From Bacteroides bouchesdurhonensis (GTDB lineage: Bacteria; Bacteroidota; Bacteroidia; Bacteroidales; Bacteroidaceae): a stretch of 64,000 bases of DNA. Both the position numbers and the translations under genes were made by a program. Below are positions 1 to 9,282 of the stretch, in pieces (position 1 is the stretch's first letter; each line of letters opens with the position of its first letter). A model generated the notes under the pieces. The model was not told the origin of the DNA. It searched no databases and saw nothing but the letters and a program-made list of their open reading frames with translations. Location: the NCBI RefSeq assembly GCF_900155865.1, contig NZ_LT707006.1, forward strand, positions 3,264,577 through 3,328,576. The letters run 5' to 3'.

Positions 1-317
1 AAAGTATCAGTAGCATTTTACCTGTAATTGACGACTTCGAACGTGCAATTAAGACTATGGAGACAGCTAAAGACGTAAAAGCTGTTAAAGAGGGGGTCGA
101 ACTAATCTACAACAAGTTTATGGCAGCTCTGGGACAAAACGGAGTCAAAGTAATTGAAACTATCAACCAACCCTTGGATACTGATTATCATGAAGCAATC
201 GCCGTTATCCCTGCACCAACTAAAGAACAAAAAGGAAAAATCCTGGATTGTGTACAAACCGGATATACATTAAATGACAAAGTAATCCGCCATGCAAAAG
301 TGGTAGTTGGAGAATAG
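1..317 (+). CDS. grpE: GrpE nucleotide exchange factor, 3' part only
   Basis: This is the C-terminal part of GrpE, the nucleotide exchange factor that releases ADP from DnaK in the cytoplasmic Hsp70 cycle. The reading frame is open from base 3 and its start lies outside the window. About 104 codons are visible. The segments LPVIDDFERA and EGVELIYNKF are typical of the GrpE dimer helix, and the remainder matches the C-terminal beta-wing. The first in-frame ATG (57) is internal, since conserved GrpE sequence is encoded upstream of it. dnaJ follows after 52 bases on the same strand, so the two are probably one heat-shock operon. Identification is firm; only the N-terminus is missing. Confidence 0.93.
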   Translation, partial: SISSILPVIDDFERAIKTMETAKDVKAVKEGVELIYNKFMAALGQNGVKVIETINQPLDTDYHEAIAVIPAPTKEQKGKILDCVQTGYTLNDKVIRHAKVVVGE

Positions 318-369
318 TTATTTATGAACAATGGATAATGATTAATGATTGGCTGAAAACAAAATAAAG

Positions 370-1554
370 ATGGCAGAAAAAAGAGATTATTATGAAGTGC
401 TGGAAGTATCGAAGACAGCCACAGTAGAAGAAATAAAAAAAGCCTACCGCAAAAAAGCAATCCAATATCACCCGGATAAAAATCCGGGTGATAAAACAGC
501 GGAAGAAAAATTTAAAGAGGCCGCCGAAGCGTATGATGTATTAAGCAATCCGGACAAACGTTCGCGTTATGATCAGTTCGGACACGCAGGAGTAAGCGGT
601 GCGGCTGGTAATGGCGGTCCATTCGGAGGTTTCGGTGGCGAAGGTATGTCTATGGATGATATCTTCTCTATGTTTGGTGATATCTTCGGAGGTCGTGGTG
701 GATTTGGCGGAGGCTTTGGTGGTTTCAGCGGATTTGGCGGTAGTGGTAGCACACAGCAAAGACGCTATCGCGGTAGCGATCTTCGTGTAAAAGTGAAACT
801 GACTTTAAAAGAAATCTCAACAGGAGTAGAAAAGAAATTCAAACTCAAAAAATATGTGCCATGTAATCACTGTCATGGTACAGGTGCCGAAAGCGACGGA
901 GGTACAGAAACTTGTCCAACTTGTAAAGGTAGTGGTACGGTAATCCGTAACCAACAGACTATCTTAGGGACGATGCAAACCCGATCTACTTGTCCTACTT
1001 GTAATGGTGAAGGTAAAATCATCAAGAACAAGTGTAACGAATGTGGAGGAGACGGAGTTGTTTATGGTGAAGAAGTAGTGACCGTACAGATCCCTGCCGG
1101 AGTAGCAGATGGTATGCAGCTTTCCATGAGTGGAAAAGGAAATGCCGGAAAACACAATGGTGTACCGGGAGATCTGCTGATCCTTGTAGAAGAAGAGCCG
1201 CACCCAGACTTGATCCGTGATGATAATGACTTGATTTATAATTTACTATTAAGTTTCCCAACAGCAGCGATAGGTGGTGCAGTTGAAATTCCGACAATTG
1301 ACGGTAAGGTAAAAGTAAAAATCGATTCAGGTACACAACCAGGAAAAGTCCTTCGTTTACGTGGCAAAGGGCTTCCAAATGTCAATGGTTACGGAACGGG
1401 AGATTTATTGGTAAACATCAGTATTTATGTACCGGAAACTCTGAACAAAGAAGAAAAGAGTATGCTTGAAAAGATGGACGATTCCGATAATTTTAAGCCT
1501 AGTACTTCCGTAAAAGAGAAAATATTTAAGAAATTCAAGAGTTTCTTCGATTAA
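370..1554 (+). CDS. dnaJ: Chaperone DnaJ (Hsp40)
   Basis: DnaJ delivers unfolded substrates to DnaK and stimulates its ATPase. The 394-residue protein has all class I parts: a J domain (residues 4-70) with HPD at 34-36, a Gly/Phe-rich linker (about 75-125), four zinc-binding CxxCxGxG repeats starting at Cys165, Cys182, Cys208 and Cys222, and the C-terminal substrate-binding beta domains. I chose the ATG at 370 ([10 protein letters not shown]). A TTG at 349 would add seven residues that are not family-like. The gene lies 52 bases after grpE and is followed by a terminator, which fits a grpE-dnaJ operon. No oddities seen. Confidence 0.97.
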   Translation: MAEKRDYYEVLEVSKTATVEEIKKAYRKKAIQYHPDKNPGDKTAEEKFKEAAEAYDVLSNPDKRSRYDQFGHAGVSGAAGNGGPFGGFGGEGMSMDDIFSMFGDIFGGRGGFGGGFGGFSGFGGSGSTQQRRYRGSDLRVKVKLTLKEISTGVEKKFKLKKYVPCNHCHGTGAESDGGTETCPTCKGSGTVIRNQQTILGTMQTRSTCPTCNGEGKIIKNKCNECGGDGVVYGEEVVTVQIPAGVADGMQLSMSGKGNAGKHNGVPGDLLILVEEEPHPDLIRDDNDLIYNLLLSFPTAAIGGAVEIPTIDGKVKVKIDSGTQPGKVLRLRGKGLPNVNGYGTGDLLVNISIYVPETLNKEEKSMLEKMDDSDNFKPSTSVKEKIFKKFKSFFD

Positions 1555-1599
1555 AGGTGCTATACTAATTCTTTCAGACTGAAAGCTTTATATGATATA

Positions 1600-1635
1600 G
1601 GCTGTTTTACAATTCATTGCAAGACAGCCTTTTTT
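1600..1635 (+). terminator. Intrinsic terminator after dnaJ
   Basis: A stem of nine pairs (GGCTGTTTT at 1600-1608 with AAGACAGCC at 1621-1629, one U-G wobble) is followed at once by six T residues. It lies 45 bases after the dnaJ stop and separates the chaperone operon from the first PUL. Confidence 0.85.
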
Positions 1636-1659
1636 ATGTATAAAATAAAATAAAATCCT

Positions 1660-1667
1660 TACCTTTG
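1660..1667 (+). promoter_or_regulatory. Bacteroides-type -7 promoter element
   Basis: TACCTTTG matches the Bacteroides sigma-ABfr -7 consensus TAnnTTTG exactly and lies 32 bases before the ATG at 1700. No clear -33 TTTG is seen; an A/T-rich stretch lies there instead. It probably drives the GH50-like and GH5 genes. Confidence 0.6.
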
Positions 1668-1699
1668 TATTTAGTTATCATACTCAACTGCTATACATT

Positions 1700-3634
1700 A
1701 TGAAATTACACATTATTTGTACCTTACTGTCATTCTGGGCAGTCACAACAGTGGCCAATACGCCAAGTAGCCATAGCATTCGCTTTAATTCCTCACGAGA
1801 GATGTCCGGCGGTAAAATCGCTATTCACGACATCAACCCTCAAATGCCTACAGATTGGAATGGCTATAATTATGTGATCATCGAAATGAAAGTATCAACT
1901 TCGCAACGTTTTCACCTGGGATTTACCACTTCCCATGGTTACGATGAAGTACGTATTCATTCTTATACCCCCGGTCAATGGAATCGTCTAGCTATTCCCA
2001 TACGTTTTTTTAGCGAACCTCCAGCGTCCGCAGTCGATATGGCTGCCACCTACAATCAGCCACGTTACACAGGTTGGATAAATATTGGCGGGAATGTAGG
2101 TCCTATGACAGGAGTTGATTCAATTGGAGCACGTATGCGAGCACCCATCGGCGATCAAACCTTCGAAATTCGTAACATTGAGCTTGCTGTCAATGATCCG
2201 GGTGATACCTATCTGGGAGAAATACCTGCCCTAGACGAATTCGGACAATCCAACTTAGTCGATTACCCGAATAAAATACACTCTTTGAATCAACTTCAAA
2301 AAGCATGGCGCGCTGAGAAACAAGAAAAAGTATCAGCAGAAAAACTTTACGGTTATTCGAAATACGGCGGTTATAAAGCTCATCGTATCAAAGGCACCGG
2401 ATTTTTCCGTACCGAATGTATTGACGGACGTTGGTGGTTCGTCGATCCTGAAGGATATCTGTTTCTTTCGGTAGGTGTCGACTGTGTGTACAATTCAGGA
2501 GGTGGTTCAGTACGTAATGTTGAACATCGCGAAAAAATGCTAAAACAACTCCCACCTGAAAAATTCATTCACAAGACTGATTCACGCAATGGTACGATAG
2601 CATACTATGATGCTTGGAATCTCGAACGGCGTTATGGGGAGGATAACTTCACTAAAGCTTCTGAAACCACCATTAAACGCATGGACAAATGGGGAGTGAA
2701 TACCATAGGTAACTGGTCCGACAAACGTTTAGAGCAACTGAATCGAAAAGCCTTTATGTGCACACTCTATCCCGCTGGTGCCGATGCCTCTCTTATGGGT
2801 TTAGGTAATATTTATGAAGAGAACTTTCATGAAAAGTTAGAGCGTTCGATGCGTCATACCATTGATCCCAATCGCGACAATCCCTGGCTGATAGGTTATT
2901 TTATGGGGAACGAACCTGTTTGGGTAGGACAAGAGCAGCGTGTATGTAAACTAATTATCGACGGTCCCGAAAGAGGGATTAAGACTGCTTTAATAAAATA
3001 CCTAACTCAAAATGGCGATACCCCTGAAACACGTAAAGCATTTGTATATGATACATTCCGCCGATATATTGAAGAATTGAAGGCGATGCAAATGAAACTC
3101 GATCCCCATCATCTCAATCTCGGCTACCGCTTTGGAGACATACATGCTGTAAATGGTAAACTATTGGATATTTGTAGTAAAGTATTTGATGTCATCAGTT
3201 TCAATTGCTATGCACTTGCACCTGATAGCAAAATGATGGACCGCGTATTAGCAGAGTCCGGTCGCCCAATGATCATTGGTGAATTCCATTTTGGTACGGT
3301 TGATCGCGGGCAAGGTCAATCTCTCTGGCAAGTTGATTCACAAAAAGAACGTGGAATGGCATATCGTTATTATGTAGAGAATGGATATGCCCACCCGGGA
3401 CTTATTGGCACCGCCTATTTCACTTGGTATGATCAAGATATATTAGGACGTATGGATGGTGAAAATTATAACTGTGGTTGCATAGACGTCACTGACCGTC
3501 CATATAAAGAGCAAACTAAAGCAATGATGGATTCAGCTAAAAGACTTTATGCGGTACACTCAGGCAAAGAATTACCTTATTCAGAGAAGCCGGTTCGCCC
3601 ACGCGGTCATGATCACGGTCCCGACGAGTGGTAA
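1700..3634 (+). CDS. Secreted clan GH-A glycoside hydrolase, GH50/agarase-like
   Basis: This is a 644-residue exported enzyme with a signal peptide (about 1-19, ending near VAN). Residues 25-170 look like a beta-sandwich carbohydrate-binding domain. The rest looks like a TIM-barrel hydrolase of clan GH-A. The segment DGRWWFVDPEGYLFLSVG (near 245) resembles the start of the catalytic domain in GH50 agarase-type enzymes. GNEPVW near residue 403 would carry the acid/base Glu, and IGEFHFG near 527 the nucleophile Glu. The resemblance is to agarases, but the substrate cannot be read from sequence, and a gut strain may use a different galactan. The gene sits 32 bases before a GH5 gene and opposite a SusC/SusD pair, so it probably belongs to that PUL. 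Confidence 0.6.
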   Translation: MKLHIICTLLSFWAVTTVANTPSSHSIRFNSSREMSGGKIAIHDINPQMPTDWNGYNYVIIEMKVSTSQRFHLGFTTSHGYDEVRIHSYTPGQWNRLAIPIRFFSEPPASAVDMAATYNQPRYTGWINIGGNVGPMTGVDSIGARMRAPIGDQTFEIRNIELAVNDPGDTYLGEIPALDEFGQSNLVDYPNKIHSLNQLQKAWRAEKQEKVSAEKLYGYSKYGGYKAHRIKGTGFFRTECIDGRWWFVDPEGYLFLSVGVDCVYNSGGGSVRNVEHREKMLKQLPPEKFIHKTDSRNGTIAYYDAWNLERRYGEDNFTKASETTIKRMDKWGVNTIGNWSDKRLEQLNRKAFMCTLYPAGADASLMGLGNIYEENFHEKLERSMRHTIDPNRDNPWLIGYFMGNEPVWVGQEQRVCKLIIDGPERGIKTALIKYLTQNGDTPETRKAFVYDTFRRYIEELKAMQMKLDPHHLNLGYRFGDIHAVNGKLLDICSKVFDVISFNCYALAPDSKMMDRVLAESGRPMIIGEFHFGTVDRGQGQSLWQVDSQKERGMAYRYYVENGYAHPGLIGTAYFTWYDQDILGRMDGENYNCGCIDVTDRPYKEQTKAMMDSAKRLYAVHSGKELPYSEKPVRPRGHDHGPDEW

Positions 3635-3666
3635 ATAACTAATCAACCATTAAACATACAAATACC

Positions 3667-4749
3667 ATGAAAAAGATTTTTCTGCTATTTATTATGACAG
3701 TTACAACGATGCTATGTACTTGCAATGCCAAGTCATTCACTATTCATCGGGGTATAAACATCAGTCATTGGTTGTCACAGAGCGATAGCCGGGGTGAAGA
3801 ACGTATAAAGTGGTTTACACGCGACGATGTAAAATTCTTGGCAGAGTGCGGGTTCGATCATCTGAGAATTCCCATCGATGAAGAGCAAATGTTCAACGAA
3901 GATTTAACTCCTGACCCAGAAGCTTTCGGACTTTTACATAAAGCATTAGGATGGTGCAAAGAATTTGACTTACGTGCTGTAGTCGATCTGCATATCATTC
4001 GAACCCATCACTTTAACGCACAAGACAAGCCACTATTCACAGAAAAGAAAGCACAAGAACGGTTCTATGAATGTTGGCGCAAAATATCTGCTGAGTTATC
4101 AAAATATCCTCGTTCGATGGTAGCCTACGAACTTATGAATGAACCAGTGGCAGATGATCCTGAAGTATGGAATACGATAGTCAATCATTGTTTGGCTGTT
4201 GTAAGAAAATTAGAGCCCAAACGCACCATTATCATCGGTTCAAACCGTTGGCAGTCATTTGACACAGTAAAACAATTACGTGTCCCTAAGGATGATAAAA
4301 ATATTATTATTAGTTTTCATTTCTACAATCCGTTCATGTTTACCCACTATCGTGCATCATGGACAGACATGAAGGATATTCCATGCACTATACATTATCC
4401 CGGTAATCTCATATCCGATAATGATTTTGCAGCAATGGAACAATCCATGAAAAACCGTTATGGTTATGCAGCCGGCAAAAATGGCTACAATGACATCAAC
4501 ACTTTGGAGAATCAAATCAAACAAGCCTTTGATGCAGCAACCCAGCTTGGTAAGAAAGCCTATCTCGGCGAGTTTGGTGCTATCCACGGAGCACCCGAAA
4601 AAGATCGTATACAATGGTACAAAGACATCGTATCCATCTGCGAAAAATATGGTATCGGATACGCCAATTGGGACTACAAAGGAGGATTTGGAATTATCCG
4701 AAATAACGAGAAACAACAACAGATGATTGATGTGCTGACAGGAAAATGA
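3667..4749 (+). CDS. Secreted GH5-family glycoside hydrolase
   Basis: This 360-residue protein has a signal peptide (MKKIFLLFIM to about residue 21) followed by a single GH5-type TIM barrel. Visible GH5 landmarks are RGINISHWL near the start, DHLRIP, ELMNEP with the acid/base Glu at about residue 159, and YLGEFG with the nucleophile Glu at about 302. These are retaining endo- or exo-beta-glycosidases; the subfamily and substrate are not clear. There is no lipobox, so the enzyme is likely periplasmic or exported free. It follows the GH50-like gene by 32 bases and ends only 12 bases from the convergent susD stop. No terminator is visible in that gap. Confidence 0.8.
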   Translation: MKKIFLLFIMTVTTMLCTCNAKSFTIHRGINISHWLSQSDSRGEERIKWFTRDDVKFLAECGFDHLRIPIDEEQMFNEDLTPDPEAFGLLHKALGWCKEFDLRAVVDLHIIRTHHFNAQDKPLFTEKKAQERFYECWRKISAELSKYPRSMVAYELMNEPVADDPEVWNTIVNHCLAVVRKLEPKRTIIIGSNRWQSFDTVKQLRVPKDDKNIIISFHFYNPFMFTHYRASWTDMKDIPCTIHYPGNLISDNDFAAMEQSMKNRYGYAAGKNGYNDINTLENQIKQAFDAATQLGKKAYLGEFGAIHGAPEKDRIQWYKDIVSICEKYGIGYANWDYKGGFGIIRNNEKQQQMIDVLTGK

Positions 4750-4761
4750 TTTTTCAAAACA

Positions 4762-6390
4762 TCAATATCCGGGATTTTGCTTCATACTTGCCATCAACCG
4801 TATTTTCTCAGGAATAGGAAATACGGTTGTATAGCCGTTCTCTTCATCCGGTAATGGTGGACGGCTACTATAAGCCCTCGTAAACTTTTCGAAACGAATT
4901 AAGTCTTGTCGTCTCCATCCTTCCCAAGCCAACTCTAATTGACGTTCATCGAGTAAGGTTTCCAAAGTAGCTATACGGGACGAAGCCCCCACACGTCCCC
5001 GCACTTCATTCAGTTCAGTATCCCCGTTCTCACCGTTACGTACTTTTGCCTCACTTTTCATCAACAAAATATCTGCATAACGAAACAAAACAATATCATT
5101 TTCCATCAGCTTGCCATCCTTTGTACCCGTTTCATCCACTTCATATTTTTTCATACGTGCTCCTGCCGTTTGTTCAGCTGGCGTATCCGAAATATCCAAA
5201 GCTACCTCCCAAGGCAAATATTCCAAAACTGTACCATTATCCAACCGGACTACATTTCCTTTCAAATCATAGACAATCCCTGCAAAATAACAAAAGTCAA
5301 AACGAGGGTCCTGCCCTGTGGTCTCATAGCCAAAAGTCTCAAGTGCCTCAATAGTTGCACTCGGTCCGTTTTCTCCCCCCAACCCATAGGCTTTCGCATG
5401 ATTATAATGACGGGACCGGAAAAGATACTGCATCTGATTCGTATACATCGTCTTATTCATTGGAATCGTAAAAATATTCTCCACAGACGGTTCATTGAAT
5501 ACGGCAAAGTTAGTTCGATAATCCGGTTCTAGCCGATATCCCATGTCCTTCAACTGATCACAATAGGTTATCACCGTCTGCCAGGCATTCAGCTGTTCAC
5601 CATTCACTTCAAAATAAATATTTCTCCCATTAGGGCGTTGATGATCCGTCCAATCATTATCTGTATAAACTTCAGCATTCAAAGCCAGTTTCGCCAACAG
5701 GAATAAAACTACCGGACGAGTAATACGCCCATAATAGGGACCGGATTGATTACTATGCACTTCACTTAATAAAGGAGCAGCTTCCTGCAACTGCTGAATG
5801 ACGAAATCAAAGACTGCTTTCCGTTCACTTTGCACCACATCTTTCATAGTAGGGGACGATGATAGCACCAAAGGAACACACCCAAACATATCCATCAGAT
5901 AATAATAATACATAGCTCTCATCGCCTGAACCTCTGCCCGATAAACAGGAAGAACGCCATCAGTATGTGCCTCGCTAAACCGGTCTATCTCTTCCAATGA
6001 TTTATTACATAACATCACCACCTTATAAAGATATTCCCAAGTTGCCTGAATTGCATCATTCTCCACCCCCCACTGATGCAAAAACAATCCCCGCCAGAAT
6101 CCACCATCATACCAGTCACCGCCTCTTGTCGGAACAATGGCTTCATCAGTAGTAAACGTGTTCAGATCATAGACACCCCTACCCGTTCCTTGTAATCCCT
6201 GACTATCACTAAAACCACCCACATAATTATAGAGTGAAGCCACCGTATTGAGATACAAGTCAGATAATGTTTTGTATACTTCCTCTTCGGGCAACTTATC
6301 TCTCGGATCTTCTTTCAAGAAACGATCACACGAAAACAAAACTATACCTGATAGCAAAATAAGACTTATCTTTTTCAATAACTGTTTCAT
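4762..6390 (-). CDS. SusD/RagB-family surface glycan-binding lipoprotein
   Basis: SusD-like proteins are outer-surface lipoproteins that cap the SusC channel and help bind the glycan. The 542-residue product has a lipoprotein signal with lipobox LFSC (Cys about 20). It has the helical TPR-like SusD fold segments MRAMYYYYLMDMFG and ADILLMKSEAKVR, and the usual C-terminal ELAWEGWRRQDLIRF block. The gene lies 13 bases after the susC-like gene on the same strand, the standard susC-susD pair. It converges on the GH5 gene. Ligand unknown. Confidence 0.92.
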   Translation of the reverse strand: MKQLLKKISLILLSGIVLFSCDRFLKEDPRDKLPEEEVYKTLSDLYLNTVASLYNYVGGFSDSQGLQGTGRGVYDLNTFTTDEAIVPTRGGDWYDGGFWRGLFLHQWGVENDAIQATWEYLYKVVMLCNKSLEEIDRFSEAHTDGVLPVYRAEVQAMRAMYYYYLMDMFGCVPLVLSSSPTMKDVVQSERKAVFDFVIQQLQEAAPLLSEVHSNQSGPYYGRITRPVVLFLLAKLALNAEVYTDNDWTDHQRPNGRNIYFEVNGEQLNAWQTVITYCDQLKDMGYRLEPDYRTNFAVFNEPSVENIFTIPMNKTMYTNQMQYLFRSRHYNHAKAYGLGGENGPSATIEALETFGYETTGQDPRFDFCYFAGIVYDLKGNVVRLDNGTVLEYLPWEVALDISDTPAEQTAGARMKKYEVDETGTKDGKLMENDIVLFRYADILLMKSEAKVRNGENGDTELNEVRGRVGASSRIATLETLLDERQLELAWEGWRRQDLIRFEKFTRAYSSRPPLPDEENGYTTVFPIPEKIRLMASMKQNPGY

Positions 6391-6403
6391 GTTTCCTCTT
6401 CCA

Positions 6404-9148
6404 TTAAAAATTTATACTCAGTCCTAATGTATAAGTCCGCACCAACGGATATCCCCTCTTATCATCCACCCCTATTGTAGAATTAATCGTCGAACTGTTG
6501 ATCATCGGTGAGAGTCCTGAATAACCCGAAATAGTTGCCAGATTATTAACCGTAAAAGCCAAACGCAAAAAACTAACATATCTCTTCAACTTCTGCACTT
6601 GCTCGATCGGTACATTCCATCCGATAGTCATATAATCAAAATTGACGTAATTTCCCTTTTCCAACCAATAATCAGTAGCTGTCTGATCTTTGATATTCCT
6701 TTGCGAAGCTCCCTCCATTACATTATAATCGGGAAATATATTCATGTTCATATACGTCAGTGAAGTACCATTATAAATCTTATGTCCAAAAGCTCCATTA
6801 ACCTGTACAGAAATATCAAAACGTTTATACCGAAAACTAATATTCGACCCTAAAATAGTCTTAGGCACAGCCTGTCCGGCTACATAACGGTCTTCCCCAT
6901 CTTCCAAGCTGACCCCTTCCCCATTCAAATCGGCTATGTCATATGTATATCCTCCATTTCCATCAGACACCAATCCTTTACAATGTGGTAGATAGAAAAC
7001 ACCTAATGGCTGTCCCACTATCTGATAAACCAGATGATTATATCCTCCATGGAATCCGGCACCATCCAGACTGGCTAAACTTTTATATTCAGGTGCAGAA
7101 ATCGCTTCCCCATTATACATTCCACTCAATGATAACAGTTTATTTCGCTGAAAAGTAATATTCGCATTGATATTCAACTCCATGTCTTGTGTCTTTAAAG
7201 GAGTGATACCAATAGCTACTTCCGTACCATAGTTGCGCATAGAACCAATATTAGCCAACAGTGTATTATAGGTAAATGGCGGTACACTCACATTGTAAAG
7301 ATAGAGCATATCCTTTGTCTTCGAATTATAAAAATTGGCAGAAAGCAACAAACGGTTCCCCAACATAGCAACATCTATTCCCGTATTGAATGTATGCTTT
7401 ACTTCCCATTTTAAATCCGGATTTGTATTCCGTAAATTATCCAATGACACCACAGGAGAATTTCCTACAGGAACAACACCATTCGGTTTCACCAGATTCA
7501 ATGTCGTGTACGAATCAATTCCACTCTGATTACCAGCCAGACCATAACCGATACGGAACTTTAAATTATCAATCAAAGGAAAACGTTTCATAAACTTCTC
7601 TTGACTGATTACCCAAGCCGCTGACACAGAAGGAAAAAATCCCCATTTATGATTTGCTCCGAACTTAGAGGAAGCATCTGTACGGGCATTAACCGTCAAG
7701 ATATAACGATCGGCAAAAGTATAATTAAAACGTCCTAAGAAAGAAGCCAAATGAGGTTGTTCATAATATGAATTCGTCCCTTCCCACAAACGGACAGCTC
7801 CTGCCTGCAAATTATCATAACCAAACTTATCCGTATTGAAATTAGTCACAGTAGTATAGAAACCTGTATAAGTTTCTTTCTGCAACTCCGCCAATGCCAA
7901 TACATCAAAAAAATGTTTCTTCCATCCTTTCTTATAGGTCAGCATCAAATTCCCCAATAATGATTCCATCTTTCTGGTTCCTTTATACGCTTGCCCATGT
8001 GCCCAAACAGATGTTGGCAAATACTGGGAATTCTCAATAATATTATAGGTATATGCTCCAAATAACACCATTTTTAGTTCATTCATCAGATTGAATGTCA
8101 GTCGTGCGTGTGTGCTGATATGAGAAGTAGCATCATCATCTTTCACTTCCATCCATGCCAAAGGATTCGTGATCTGGCTCGCTGTAGTAATCTGATCCCA
8201 CGAACCGGTAACAGGATCTTTATGATTCGGGTAAGTCGGGTTGAAAGTAGCTGCCGAATAGAATGTTTTTTGATGATCCACTAGGTTACGGTTCTTCTGT
8301 ATAGAACCAAACATTCCTAATTCACAATTCAGGAATCCGTCAAAGACTTTCTGCGACATATTCATATTTGAAGTAAAATTCTTCATATCTTCATTCAAAA
8401 TCACTCCCTGACGATCCATATATCCAAGTGAGACTCTGTAACTGGATGAACTGGAACCACCATAAAATGCGACATGATGATTCTGCTGCAATCCTGTTTG
8501 CTCTATCTCTTTTTGGAAATCAGTATCATTCCCTTTATCCAATATGGATATTCCCCGTTGTGCCGCAACCTTACGAAAATCGTTTGCCGACAACATTTTC
8601 AAGTTTTTGTAGACTGTTGCCACTCCAAAGCTTCCATTATAACTCACTTGTGTTTTTCCGCTTACTCCTTTCTTTGTAGTAATTTCAATAACTCCCGAAG
8701 CTCCGCGTGAGCCATACTGTGCCGTTTCTGATGCGTCTTTCAAAATAGTAAAGCTCTCAATATCTGTCGGATATATGGAAGTAAGCATACTTAAGTCGCC
8801 AAATACTCCATCTACGATGATCAACGGATCATTTCCGCTGGTCAATGATGTGGTGCCACGTAAACGCACTGCATCCAAAGCCGCCGGTCCATTGGTTCCT
8901 TTTTGTATCGTCAGACCGGGAACACGCCCACGAATCGCTTCCAATGGATTCGTTATCTGGTCTTTATTCATCTGTATTTCTGTGATTTTTTCCACCGATC
9001 CGGATAAGTTCTTGAGGCTTCCTGTGGCATATCCTACAGTTACCAATGAGTCTATAGGAAGAATCTTTTTTTCTTGCGCATATAAGTTTTCATTCAAAAG
9101 GAATCCTAGAAACAATCCATAAGATAGTAGCCTACCGCATTTTGCCAT
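6404..9148 (-). CDS. SusC/RagA-family TonB-dependent glycan importer, short form
   Basis: This is an outer-membrane TonB-dependent transporter of the SusC type. The 914-residue protein has a signal peptide (ending near NLYAQ, residue 25). It then goes almost directly into SLVTVGYATG, the segment matching the plug start (VVVGYGT in typical SusC). It continues with the plug, which has ITNPLEAIRGRVPGL, LRGTTSL and DPLIIVDGVFGD, and a barrel ending in a C-terminal aromatic-rich strand (TLGLSINF). The carboxypeptidase-regulatory-like beta-sandwich found in most SusC proteins before the plug is absent. That explains the length, about 100 residues below the usual. No frameshift is seen; the start codon and signal peptide are good. 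It pairs with the SusD gene 13 bases downstream and diverges from the GxGYxYP gene. Confidence 0.9.
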   Translation of the reverse strand: MAKCGRLLSYGLFLGFLLNENLYAQEKKILPIDSLVTVGYATGSLKNLSGSVEKITEIQMNKDQITNPLEAIRGRVPGLTIQKGTNGPAALDAVRLRGTTSLTSGNDPLIIVDGVFGDLSMLTSIYPTDIESFTILKDASETAQYGSRGASGVIEITTKKGVSGKTQVSYNGSFGVATVYKNLKMLSANDFRKVAAQRGISILDKGNDTDFQKEIEQTGLQQNHHVAFYGGSSSSSYRVSLGYMDRQGVILNEDMKNFTSNMNMSQKVFDGFLNCELGMFGSIQKNRNLVDHQKTFYSAATFNPTYPNHKDPVTGSWDQITTASQITNPLAWMEVKDDDATSHISTHARLTFNLMNELKMVLFGAYTYNIIENSQYLPTSVWAHGQAYKGTRKMESLLGNLMLTYKKGWKKHFFDVLALAELQKETYTGFYTTVTNFNTDKFGYDNLQAGAVRLWEGTNSYYEQPHLASFLGRFNYTFADRYILTVNARTDASSKFGANHKWGFFPSVSAAWVISQEKFMKRFPLIDNLKFRIGYGLAGNQSGIDSYTTLNLVKPNGVVPVGNSPVVSLDNLRNTNPDLKWEVKHTFNTGIDVAMLGNRLLLSANFYNSKTKDMLYLYNVSVPPFTYNTLLANIGSMRNYGTEVAIGITPLKTQDMELNINANITFQRNKLLSLSGMYNGEAISAPEYKSLASLDGAGFHGGYNHLVYQIVGQPLGVFYLPHCKGLVSDGNGGYTYDIADLNGEGVSLEDGEDRYVAGQAVPKTILGSNISFRYKRFDISVQVNGAFGHKIYNGTSLTYMNMNIFPDYNVMEGASQRNIKDQTATDYWLEKGNYVNFDYMTIGWNVPIEQVQKLKRYVSFLRLAFTVNNLATISGYSGLSPMINSSTINSTIGVDDKRGYPLVRTYTLGLSINF

Positions 9149-9250
9149 AATAAACAGTTTTTAAGTGTGTGATATTAATATAACAAAAAAAACACGTATC
9201 TGGTTGTCCAATTCTCCGTTTTTTTATCAATCTGATTCACAAAAATCAAC

Positions 9251-9258
9251 TATATTTG
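9251..9258 (+). promoter_or_regulatory. Bacteroides-type -7 element before the GxGYxYP gene
   Basis: TATATTTG matches TAnnTTTG exactly, 24 bases before the ATG at 9283. A TTG inside this element opens the longest reading frame, but a start within the promoter core is unlikely. This supports the downstream ATG. Confidence 0.55.
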
Positions 9259-9282
9259 CAAAACACCAAATCTTTTTCAGCC

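Noticed and set aside
57..317. A stand-alone 86-residue gene starting at ATG 57
   Set aside because: The same frame encodes conserved GrpE sequence upstream to base 3, so the ATG is internal to grpE.
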